From Caryophanales bacterium UBA4869 (GTDB lineage: Bacteria; Bacillota_I; Bacilli_A; RFN20; CAG-288): 23,242 nucleotides of DNA. Location of the stretch: positions 29,328 to 52,569 of the forward strand of contig DHDT01000024.1 in NCBI GenBank assembly GCA_002399505.1, read 5' to 3'. Shown here piece after piece: positions 16,408-23,242 of this stretch; within the stretch, counting starts at the first letter, position 1; every line of letters starts with the position of its first letter. Both the position numbers and the translations under genes were made by a program. The notes under the pieces were generated by a model. The model was not told where the DNA came from, made no database searches, and saw only the letters and a list, made by a program, of their open reading frames with translations.

Positions 16408-17114
16408 GATTGACTCAGAAATTTATTTAAGGCATCTAAGAAGGCTTTCTTCTTAGGATGGGAAATCAATAAATTATGCCCGGCGACAGTCACATCGAAT
16501 CCTTCGACCTTCTCTACATGAGAAAGGTTAACAAGGAAACAGGAATTGCATTTGGCGAAGTTGAGGTTTTCGAATTCTTCCGTTTCTTTTTTCAGAGAAC
16601 CGTAGAATTGGAAATCACCTTCTGAAGTGTGATAAATGAGAAGATGATTGTCAACTTCCACATAATAAATAGAGTCGGCTTCGATAATTCTCTTGTTTCC
16701 ATCGGCATTGATAAGAACTTTAGTCTTTCTTTTGGAATCGATGCGAGTCAGGGCATTGAGAATTCTTGTCTTAAAATCCCAATAGGAGATAGGCTTGACA
16801 CAGTAATCGAAGGCATTGACCGTATAGCCGTCAATGGCGTATTGAGCGAGGTTAGTCATAAATATCAAAATGACCTTGTCGTCTTTCTTTCTCAGCTCTT
16901 TGCTAGTCTCCAGACCGTTTATGCCGTTTCCTAATTCGATGTCCATCAAAACCAGATCATATTTTCCTTTAACGAAGTCTCTCAAAAAGTCTTCTCCGTT
17001 ATGAAAGAAGGCAAGAGAAAATCTCTTGCCTTCTTCTTTAGACAATCTTTCAAAATAGCCCTTCAGGGTTTCACATTCATTATCTTGGTCTTCGATTATG
17101 GCTATAAGTGACAT
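16404..17114 (-). CDS. LytTR-family response regulator, second copy
   Basis: 236 residues, the same length as the regulator at 2208. The receiver domain has the acidic pocket E8-D9, the phospho-acceptor D58 in LVLMDIELG and the conserved lysine in FDYCVKPISYWDF. The LytTR DNA-binding domain follows (about 135-232: SIYYVEVDNHLLIYH, FAKCNSCFLVNLSHV). AAGGGG lies ahead of the ATG and a TTTAAA-17-TATAAT promoter directly upstream could drive it apart from the GH3 genes. It overlaps the kinase by 4 nt. Where the first system has a 32-residue ORF ahead of the regulator, this one has the membrane protein gene ending at 17173. Confidence 0.9.
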   Translation of the reverse strand: MSLIAIIEDQDNECETLKGYFERLSKEEGKRFSLAFFHNGEDFLRDFVKGKYDLVLMDIELGNGINGLETSKELRKKDDKVILIFMTNLAQYAIDGYTVNAFDYCVKPISYWDFKTRILNALTRIDSKRKTKVLINADGNKRIIEADSIYYVEVDNHLLIYHTSEGDFQFYGSLKKETEEFENLNFAKCNSCFLVNLSHVEKVEGFDVTVAGHNLLISHPKKKAFLDALNKFLSQS

Positions 17115-17135
17115 CTGTAACCCCTTGTTGACTAA

Positions 17136-17164
17136 ATTATAGACTAATCCCGTATCTTTTTAAA
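17136..17164 (-). promoter_or_regulatory. Promoter for the second regulator-kinase pair
   Basis: On the minus strand TTTAAA (17159-17164), a 17-nt spacer and a perfect TATAAT (17136-17141), ending about 20 nt before the regulator ATG and leaving a short leader with AAGGGG. It would let the signalling pair be made without transcription of the upstream GH3 gene. Confidence 0.55.
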
Positions 17165-17172
17165 TAGGTAGA

Positions 17173-17709
17173 TTAATTGGACTCATTCGAAGTTGGATTC
17201 TTCTGTGCTTTTTTATTTTTGTCAGCTAAGTCCTGGTGATGAAGAATGATAAGAGCGGAAGGATAATTGAATCCTGCTGATATCAAAGAGAAGATGACGA
17301 CTAAGAAGTTGGCAACACCGATAGACCAGTTTCCCTGGATCAATCCTAATTCCGAGTTGGCCTTGTCAAGTCCGGTGATGAGGATAGAGCAGGTTAAGAT
17401 GATTCCGCCGATCAAGACTAAAGCAGCACCAGTGATACCGAAGATTGTCGAAATCTTGTCATCGGTCTTTCCTAAGAAAGTGAGGATAGCTCCGGCAATA
17501 TTGACTAAGAGAGCCAGAATCACGATGATGAAGGCACAGATGAGAAGGGGATTGGCTTCCGTACGGATGTTTCCGAAGATCAGCTGCATATCGGTGAGAA
17601 CTAAGCCTTCACTTTCAGAATAGGCCGGGAGAAAACAGAAGAGAAGAACGAGGAGGGAGGCTAAAGCCGCCACCCCCTCGTAGATACTTAATTTAACATT
17701 TTCTTTCAT
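17173..17709 (-). CDS. Four-helix membrane protein between GH3 and the regulator
   Basis: 178 residues from the ATG at 17709, which has AAGGAG 7 nt upstream. An ATG at 17715 lies too close to that site, and the longer frame upstream overlaps the GH3 coding region and reads as Arg/His-rich nonsense. Four hydrophobic helices: about 13-30, 54-76, 84-113 and 125-148, with an extracellular loop after the first (AYSESEGLVLTDMQLIFG) and a hydrophilic cytosolic tail (KNKKAQKNPTSNESN). The GH3 stop codon is immediately upstream of its ribosome site, so the two genes are tightly linked. I do not recognise the family; it could be an accessory part of the sensor system or of the membrane enzyme. Confidence 0.72.
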   Translation of the reverse strand: MKENVKLSIYEGVAALASLLVLLFCFLPAYSESEGLVLTDMQLIFGNIRTEANPLLICAFIIVILALLVNIAGAILTFLGKTDDKISTIFGITGAALVLIGGIILTCSILITGLDKANSELGLIQGNWSIGVANFLVVIFSLISAGFNYPSALIILHHQDLADKNKKAQKNPTSNESN

Positions 17710-17720
17710 GGTCATTCTCC

Positions 17721-20147
17721 TTAGATTTTGCCATTGGTTTCTTTTTTGAACCAGGTGAAGATGATGGATAAGACACCCCAGGTCAATAAGCCGGCGGCGA
17801 CAACGGCATCGATAGTGATAAGGGTTGGTCTCCACCAAGTTCCGTCCTTCTTATTAGTAGAAGTGGCTGATCCTATTTCGGAACCGATATCGACACCGGT
17901 CTTGTTTTCGGTGCGATAGACGGTGTTGATATAGGTGTAGAGGATGTTGTGAGCGGCATTCTGCAAGGCGATAACTGAAGTAGCACTGGTATAATCGTCG
18001 AAGAGCTTATAGGAACCGTTAGGATTAAGAGCCAAATCGCAGCCGACACGAATACTTTCATCCATATCATTGACGTTTCCGCCCTGATAATAATCAGTGA
18101 TGGTCGATCCTCTGAATCCCCACTCATCTCTGAGTAAGTCAGTCAGTAAGGCCTTGGAGCCTGTGGCTCTGACCGAGCCGATACGGTCGACTGAGATCAT
18201 CGCCGCATTGGCGCCGCCGATCTTGGTGGCTAATTCCATAGGCTTAGCATAGATCTGACGGAGAGACTGTTCAGTCATCCATTTGAACATACCGTTACGT
18301 CCGGCATCGCTGTCGTTTCCGGCAAAATGCTTGGTATAGCAGTAAACACCGTTTTCAGTGGCTCCCTTGACGGTATGACCGACAAAGACACCGCACATCA
18401 ATCCATCCTCGGAGAAGTATTCGAAGTTTCTTCCGCCTAAAGGTGAACGATGGACGTTGCATCCAGGAGCATACCAGCCCTGAATCTTCAAAGCCTGTCC
18501 TTCAGTACCGATAGCATTGCCCCACTTGTAAGCTTCCTTCCAGTCCCAGGTCTGAGAGAGGACGTTGGCAGCGGGATACTTGATGGCATGACCAGAATCA
18601 CCGGTGGAGACACCGGAGGTGAAGCCAGTTCCCCCATCGCTGTCTGTGCAATGAGGTTTGCCGATTCTGTCGATAGCCATGGTTCCAAAGCCACCGCCGG
18701 CAGAGAGGTTTCCTAATTCTTCGATGCTGAGCTGCTGGACTAACTTTGCCCACTTCTCATCATCATAAGCAAGTCCCTTGACATCGTTTAAGGTGTAGGC
18801 AGTTTCAGTGCTGCCAGTTTTCGGCATTGTATCCTTGTCATCGATTGTGGGAGCGTGGATCTTGAAGACGTTGTCATAGAAATCCTTGGAGCTGGTTCTA
18901 TTGCCCTTATTAGTAGGATAAGTAGTCTTGAAGTCAGAACGGGAGAGATAGGTGATACCCTGATTGTATTTGCTGTCTTTGTCATTGCCATCGATTGAAA
19001 CAGCATAGGTGGCCTGAGGTTCATCGATAGTACTTTGAGCACCGGAAGTTGAATTTGAATAGGTAGTGAAACGGTTCTCGACCTTTTCACCCGTATCAGG
19101 ATCCTTATCGTATTTGTATCCGGTAGCGGGGATTTTGAGAGCCATTTCCGAGTTGTTTTCAGCTACCTTCTTGACGGTGTGGGAATCAGTTCTCAAAGAG
19201 AGATTATAGTTTCCGCCTTCTAGTTCATAGCCCATGAATCCGTTGTTGTTCTTATCATAGGTGTCATAGGCGGCCATATCAGCCAGACGGCAGTTAAGAG
19301 TCAGCTTTTCGCCAAGACCCGGCTTGATGAGACCGGTCTTCTGGAAGTCGATGAGATCGACGGCGCTCTTTTCGATTCCGCCCTTTGTATAAGGAGAAGA
19401 ATAATAGAGACCGACAACATCTTTTCCGGCTACCTTTCCGGTGTTTTCAACCCAGACTTCGACAGTCACAGTATCAGTAGATTGAATATTGGAGACAGCT
19501 GATAAATCGGTATCACCAATCTTTTCACTGACTATGGACCAATCAAAAGTCGTGTAACTTAAGCCATATCCAAATGGATATTGAACGACAGCATCATAGC
19601 CGGATTTTTCTTTTCCGTAACTATTCAAAGCCATACCATCCCAATAGCCTTCTGCATCAGCAGTTTCATACCACTTATAACCGACATAAATATCTTCAGC
19701 ATAATCGGTATATTTACCACCACGTCCTTCATAATTATGGGTAGCTTCATTGCCAACATTTACATATGAAGGAGCAGTTGTTAAATCATAGGCGGATGTA
19801 TCAACCATTTTTGCAGAGGGATTGGTTCCGCCATTTAAGATATCAGGAATTCCTGTTACGCCATAGTATCCTGGGTATCCACAATATAAGGCAGCATCGA
19901 TTCCGCTGTAATCTAGAAAACCCATTTCCATCGGAGCAGAAGTATTAAAAAGAACAATTACTTTTTCGAAATTCTTAGTAACCTTATTGATCATCAAAGC
20001 TTCTTTGTCTGATAGAGAAAGATAATTCCTGCTGGTATCCTGATTACCATTCTCATCATATTGGCACTTAGGTAAATCATCACCTTCAGTTGCACGTCTT
20101 GATAAGACAATTACGGCTGTGTCAGAGAAGCTTTTAGCTTGATTCAT
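17721..20147 (-). pseudogene. Inverted-domain GH3 glycosidase, C-terminal part after a frameshift
   Basis: 808 residues from an ATG that overlaps the stop of the N-terminal piece (TAATG) but has no Shine-Dalgarno. It holds the rest of the alpha/beta domain, PFGYGLSYT, the fibronectin-like domain (AGKDVVGLYYSSPYTKGGIEK), the TIM barrel with APGCNVHRSPLGGRNFEY, KHF and the likely nucleophile Asp in TITDYYQGG (codon at 18093-18095), and a C-terminal helix (about 770-795) with KKETNGKI. Joined with 20147-20659 it makes about 980 residues, almost the length of its paralogue at 12059 (982), with the same two-helix anchoring. Frame continuity is lost near 20193-20200. On its own this part has no signal anchor. 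Confidence 0.8.
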
Positions 20148-20659
20148 TAGACTGTCGGTGTAGAAGTTTTCCTTTGGCTCATACAGACGGTAATAGATAG
20201 AGAACTGATCACACTATCAGAGGCTCCTTCTCTTCGATAGGAGAGGCTATTATAAGCTGAGCAAAGGGATTCATTGACATTGAATCCGGCATTTCTAAAT
20301 CCCTGATATAAGGAAACCTTATCAGTATCATATCCGCCTTGTGATGAACCGCCTCCCTGATAGAGGAAGCCGTTATCGGATCCACCCCAGCCAAAGATGT
20401 TGATGTTAGGAGAAGAAAGAGGCAGGCAATTGTTGCTGTTCTTTAAAAGAACAGAACCATTCTCAGAGATTTCAACGGCTAAATCCTTACCCTGAGACAT
20501 AGCATTCTTCACTTCATCAGTATCATAATTTGTTTCGCTTTTGCTTAGATAAAGGTCAATAGTACCACCATAATTAAAAGCTACGGCATTACCAATACCT
20601 AGAACAGCTGCAAGCATAGCAATGGTTGAAAAGTTGATGACTGCTGTTGTACGTTTCAC
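20147..20659 (-). CDS. Inverted-domain GH3 glycosidase, N-terminal part (frameshifted)
   Basis: The start is GTG at 20659 with an excellent AAAGGAGG 7 nt upstream. The piece has a signal-anchor helix (about 8-30) and the beginning of the GH3 alpha/beta domain (DLAVEISENGSVLLKN, INIFGWGGSDNGFLYQGGG). About 15 residues before its end, at 20193-20200, the reading frame leaves the family pattern: the true continuation YYRLYEPKENFYTDSL is encoded in the next frame. The last residues here (TVCMSQRKTSTPTV) are out-of-frame. The gene follows the CBM lipoprotein by 89 nt, and no terminator is seen between them. Confidence 0.8.
   Translation of the reverse strand: MKRTTAVINFSTIAMLAAVLGIGNAVAFNYGGTIDLYLSKSETNYDTDEVKNAMSQGKDLAVEISENGSVLLKNSNNCLPLSSPNINIFGWGGSDNGFLYQGGGSSQGGYDTDKVSLYQGFRNAGFNVNESLCSAYNSLSYRREGASDSVISSLSITVCMSQRKTSTPTV
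20193..20200 (-). repeat. CTATCTAT at the frameshift site
   Basis: Two tandem CTAT units on the minus strand sit exactly where the GH3 frame breaks. Adding one more unit (or a net +1) restores a continuous family-like reading, S-L-S-I-Y-Y-R-L-Y-E-P. Loss of one unit by slippage is the simplest origin of the frameshift. Confidence 0.55.
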
Positions 20660-20748
20660 GTTAAACCCTCCTTTAGGGCCAAATTAAAACCAATAGAGGA
20701 AATGTTTCTTTCTATAAGTACGACAAAAAAAGTAAATAACTATTATAA

Positions 20749-22686
20749 CTAGGCTGCAGTATAGTTAGTAACAACCATCTTGAAGCAATCAGTATTCGGG
20801 AATGAGCCTAAGACTTTGATATTGAATTGATGAACACCGGAAGTCACACCAGTAGTAGTTCCTAATTCAACTGTCTTCCAGTTATAGAACATATTTTCAG
20901 TTGTATGACCAAAAGCAGAATAGCCAGTGACAAAGGGGGTATTGCTATCAAGATAATAAGAAACATTGCCATCCAAATTCCAGGGATCTTCATATTTGGC
21001 GGCAACAGTATAGAAAGAAATATCGCAGGTTCCTTTGACATCAATCTTGAAGGCTAAGATGCTTGGAGCGCTGATGCAAGCAATACATTCACCGCCGCTT
21101 GTAGGAATTGTGGACTTAGGTTCTTCGAAGAAAGAATTGCAACCGGCCTGTAATGTGCACCCAGAAGTGTCACAATCTTCGGCTTCCACAAGATAGGGAT
21201 CATCGATAGTCTTGTTAGCATTGATAGTTGCCAAGACATTATAATAAGCAGTAGTGAATTTGAAGGCATCAAGATTTATAGCCGCTCCTTTGCAGGTGTA
21301 GGTGAAGGTATGGAAACCAGCCTTGAGAGAAACAGAATCTAGTTTCACATCCTTCCAGTTGTAATAGGTATTAGTGTCAGTAGATCCAAAGGTTTTATAT
21401 CCATTAGAATCAACTGCAGTTTCATCAACCTTGAAGGTACTATTGCCATCAACATCAAAGGTAGCATCCGCACTTGCCATTCTGGCAATCGGAGTAACAA
21501 CAGATTCATCCTTCAGGAACAAATTAACCTTAAGAACCGTGCCATTACCAATGAAACCGATAGATTTGCCACCAGAGGTCCCATAAGTAGCCTCATCAGA
21601 AGACTCAATGCAATCCTTGGCAGTCGGCTTAACAGATACTGCATCAGCTCTAACGACAAAGTTAGTTAGGTCCAGATTTTCAGCTTCAGCTGTAATAGTT
21701 CCATTCTCACCAATCTGATAATACTTGCCAGTATCATCATAATCAGCAACAGCAAACTTGAAGCAATCAAGGTTGATGCCTTGGCTACCAGTAATCTTAT
21801 AAGTGAAAGTATGAGCACCAGCATCTAAAATTATGGTGTCCAGAGAAACATCTTTCCAATTCCAATACTGGTTTGTATCTGTTCCACCAAATGTAGTATA
21901 GCCATTGGAATCAACAGAAGAACTATCAACTGTAAAAGCAATGTTAGCGTCAACATCAAAGGAAGCACCGGCATCAGCCATTCTAACCATCGGAGTCAGA
22001 ACAAAAGCCTTTTCAGAATAGAAGGAAGCGGTGAGGATTGTATTCTGACCAATGAAGCCGATTGATTTACCACCAGAGGTGCCATATGTCGTTTCATCAG
22101 AGGCTTCAATGCAAGATTCAGCAGTAGGATGAGAAGCCAAGCCATCAGCACGAACTACAAATTGGCTGAGATCAAGATTCTCAACTTCAGCAGTATAGGT
22201 TTTATTTTCAGTGACTCGGAAATCGTACTTATCAATTACGGTAATAACAATAGTAGCGGATTTAGTGGTATCTTCGACTGACGTTGCCTTAATGGTGGCT
22301 TCACCAACAGCAACACCAGTTACGACACCAGCGTTAACAGTAGCAATTTCCGGATTCAAAGAATCCCAGGTAACAGAAGTATTGGTGGCATTAGTGACAG
22401 TAGCCGTCAAAGTAGTAGTTCCCTCAATCTTAATCTTTTGTGAACCAGTAATAGCAGCAGAAATGACTTTAGCTTCCGAAGAACTGGAACTGGTTTTTTC
22501 ACTGCTGCTAATAGATGAATTTTCTTTTGAAGAGCTGGTAGAAGACTTAGAAGACTCAGATGAATTCTGGGTAGATGTAGAACCATTTGAGGTAACTGAA
22601 TTAGACTCTCCTTGTGAGCAGCCTGAAACAGCTAAACCACACACGGCAAGTAAAGGAAGTAACGTCTTTGTAATTCGATTTTTCAT
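20749..22686 (-). CDS. Lipoprotein with Big2 Ig-like domain and three CBM6/35-like domains
   Basis: 645 residues. Lipobox VSGC (Cys23) is followed by a Ser/Thr linker (about 24-72), a Big2 domain (about 74-152: VTWDSLNPEIATVN, GEATIKATS) and three carbohydrate-binding-like beta-sandwiches. Repeats 1 (about 164-316) and 2 (about 331-483) are closely alike: both have FVVRADA/G, TYGTSGGKSIGFIG, VDSNGY-TFG-TDTN, Y-NWKDV-LD and INLD-FKF. Repeat 3 (about 497-642) is more diverged but keeps VEAED, YNWKTVELG and DCFKM. The EAE start and the ending NLD-FKF are typical of CBM6/35. No enzyme domain is present. It should sit on the outer membrane face and capture beta-glycan for the GH3 encoded next. AAGGAAA serves as ribosome site. 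Confidence 0.83.
   Translation of the reverse strand: MKNRITKTLLPLLAVCGLAVSGCSQGESNSVTSNGSTSTQNSSESSKSSTSSSKENSSISSSEKTSSSSSEAKVISAAITGSQKIKIEGTTTLTATVTNATNTSVTWDSLNPEIATVNAGVVTGVAVGEATIKATSVEDTTKSATIVITVIDKYDFRVTENKTYTAEVENLDLSQFVVRADGLASHPTAESCIEASDETTYGTSGGKSIGFIGQNTILTASFYSEKAFVLTPMVRMADAGASFDVDANIAFTVDSSSVDSNGYTTFGGTDTNQYWNWKDVSLDTIILDAGAHTFTYKITGSQGINLDCFKFAVADYDDTGKYYQIGENGTITAEAENLDLTNFVVRADAVSVKPTAKDCIESSDEATYGTSGGKSIGFIGNGTVLKVNLFLKDESVVTPIARMASADATFDVDGNSTFKVDETAVDSNGYKTFGSTDTNTYYNWKDVKLDSVSLKAGFHTFTYTCKGAAINLDAFKFTTAYYNVLATINANKTIDDPYLVEAEDCDTSGCTLQAGCNSFFEEPKSTIPTSGGECIACISAPSILAFKIDVKGTCDISFYTVAAKYEDPWNLDGNVSYYLDSNTPFVTGYSAFGHTTENMFYNWKTVELGTTTGVTSGVHQFNIKVLGSFPNTDCFKMVVTNYTAA
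21238..22197 (-). repeat. In-gene tandem duplication of a CBM domain
   Basis: Two copies (22197-21739 and 21696-21238) of about 153 codons with a period of 167 residues and blocks of identical residues, for example TYGTSGGKSIGFIG in both. It points to a fairly recent internal duplication; the third domain of the protein is an older relative. Confidence 0.7.
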
Positions 22687-22720
22687 ATTTTTTTCCTTTC
22701 AACAGGCTTTAGCGAACATC

Positions 22721-22749
22721 ATTATGTTTTTAACTGTAAGGGCTTTCAA
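22721..22749 (-). promoter_or_regulatory. Promoter with LacI-type operator for the CBM lipoprotein
   Basis: On the minus strand TTGAAA (22744-22749), 17-nt spacer, CATAAT (22721-22726). The -35 overlaps TGAAAGCCCTTACA (22735-22748), which fits the cre consensus with one mismatch (C for G in the central CG). The -10 starts 22 nt from the first base of the palindrome, exactly as in the promoters at 6817 and 22920. Confidence 0.6.
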
Positions 22750-22919
22750 TGAATTATGCGTAATCTTGATTTTTTAGTTCGAAATCTTATAAAAGCAGAC
22801 TTTTTTAATTAAAACAGCCTTTTTTGGTGATTTTTTAAATCCTAATAGGGAAGAATTCAGAAATGTAAGGGAGGAAAAATAAGTTTTCGAATAAAAACAG
22901 TAAGATTTCGCTATAAGGC

Positions 22920-22948
22920 TTGTAAGCGGTTTACAACTAATCTAGAAT
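22920..22948 (+). promoter_or_regulatory. Promoter with LacI-type operator for the lipoprotein at 23007
   Basis: TTGTAA (22920-22925), 17-nt spacer, TAGAAT (22943-22948). The -35 lies inside the palindrome TTGTAA-GCGGT-TTACAA (22920-22936), a 15-nt-core variant of the cre/LacI operator. Position and -10 sequence match the promoter of the first GH3 gene. The leader downstream has a small GGACA/TGTCC hairpin (22972-22986). Confidence 0.62.
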
Positions 22949-23006
22949 TGCTATGGCTTTAGCGAAAAGACGGACAGTTTTTGTCCATATAAAGGAGATT
23001 ATCTAA

Positions 23007-23242
23007 ATGAAAAAGACATTTGTTAAGATTCCGATGGTTATGATGCTTGCCTTAATGATTACAGGATGCGGAGCTACTGCAACTTCTAACTCTGCATTGT
23101 CTACTAGTGGAAATTCTTCCACCACCGAGGATGGCGGCTTCAGTTTTGTTCATCCTTCTGCTGACGTAAGCAGTTCTGATAAGGTTTCTTCCTCTTCTTC
23201 ATCTGTTCAGCTCAATATAAATGTCTTGGCAACTATCAATGC
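23007..23242 (+). CDS. Lipoprotein, N-terminal part (cut by window end)
   Basis: The ATG at 23007 has AGGAG 9 nt upstream. 78 codons are visible: a lipoprotein signal with lipobox MITGC/ITGC (Cys21), a Ser/Thr-rich linker (about 24-68), then NINVLATIN at the window end. NVLATINA also occurs just before the third CBM-like domain of the protein at 20749-22686, so this gene probably encodes another lipoprotein with the same kind of carbohydrate-binding domain. It is divergent from that gene and shares its promoter type. Confidence 0.72.
   Translation, partial: MKKTFVKIPMVMMLALMITGCGATATSNSALSTSGNSSTTEDGGFSFVHPSADVSSSDKVSSSSSSVQLNINVLATIN

Larger units (their letters stand above)
22705..22966 (+). 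repeat. Divergent intergenic region with a 12-nt direct repeat
   Basis: The 320 nt between the divergent lipoprotein genes hold two promoters and a perfect direct repeat GGCTTTAGCGAA at 22705-22716 and 22955-22966. An inverted partial copy TTCGCTA lies at 22907-22913. Each full copy lies at the expected transcription start of one of the two genes. The middle (22770-22880) is T-rich with no gene. A role in regulation is possible but not shown. Confidence 0.45.

Noticed and set aside
17710..17838. N-terminal extension of the four-helix membrane protein up to an ATG at 17838
   Set aside because: It overlaps the end of the GH3 gene, reads as Arg/His/Cys-rich nonsense, and the ATG at 17709 has an ideal AAGGAG.
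20193..20200. Programmed ribosomal frameshift in the third GH3 gene
   Set aside because: No slippery heptamer or downstream pseudoknot is apparent, and the two paralogues are encoded in one frame.
22211..22777. Long plus-strand open frame (188 codons) opposite the CBM lipoprotein
   Set aside because: It lies antisense to a well-supported gene; its Val/Thr/Glu-rich text mirrors the Ser/Thr-rich codons of the other strand, and it has no family motif.

Overview
The window looks like chromosome of a low-to-moderate-GC Gram-positive bacterium. Shine-Dalgarno sites are strong (AAGGAGG type), stops are standard with TGG used for Trp, several lipoproteins carry Ser-rich linkers, and there are AgrA/AgrC-like LytTR and GHKL signalling pairs. 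Inverted-domain GH3 enzymes and CBM lipoproteins suggest an uncultured gut or rumen member of the Bacillota, perhaps near Erysipelotrichia or Mollicutes. That placement is inference. No tRNA, rRNA, CRISPR array or intact mobile element was seen.

Layout. 1-256: 3' end of ribF (riboflavin kinase/FAD synthetase). 280-2078 (-): a probable operon of a flavodoxin-fold oxidoreductase and three small membrane proteins, one with a SHOCT tail and no conventional start for its full open frame. 2116-4254 (+): a 32-residue peptide ORF overlapping a LytTR response regulator, then a GHKL sensor kinase. 4321-6057 (-): one S41-peptidase lipoprotein gene cut in two by an in-frame TAA. 6058-6881: a gene-poor AT-rich stretch whose centre looks like a type I toxin-antitoxin locus (28-residue toxin on -, about 63-nt antisense RNA on +). 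6882-15007 (+): an inverted-domain GH3 lipoprotein, a lipoprotein with Ig-like, two Listeria-Bacteroides repeat and C-terminal CBM-like domains, and a second inverted-domain GH3 with a membrane helix at each end. 15061-22686 (-), in transcription order: a lipoprotein with three tandem CBM6/35-like domains, a third GH3 broken by a frameshift, a four-helix membrane protein, a second LytTR regulator and a second GHKL kinase. 23007-end (+): the start of another lipoprotein, diverging from the CBM lipoprotein.

How the genes may work together. The core is a surface-displayed beta-glycan degradation cluster: three GH3 paralogues held at the membrane, CBM/Ig lipoproteins to hold substrate, and two peptide-sensor-like two-component systems beside them. 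Three promoters (before the genes at 6882, 22686 and 23007) have nearly the same architecture: a LacI/CcpA-like palindrome lies over the -35 element, and the -10 starts exactly 22 nt from the start of the palindrome. This suggests one LacI-type regulator controls the cluster. Two of the larger genes (S41 peptidase, third GH3) carry a single inactivating lesion each.
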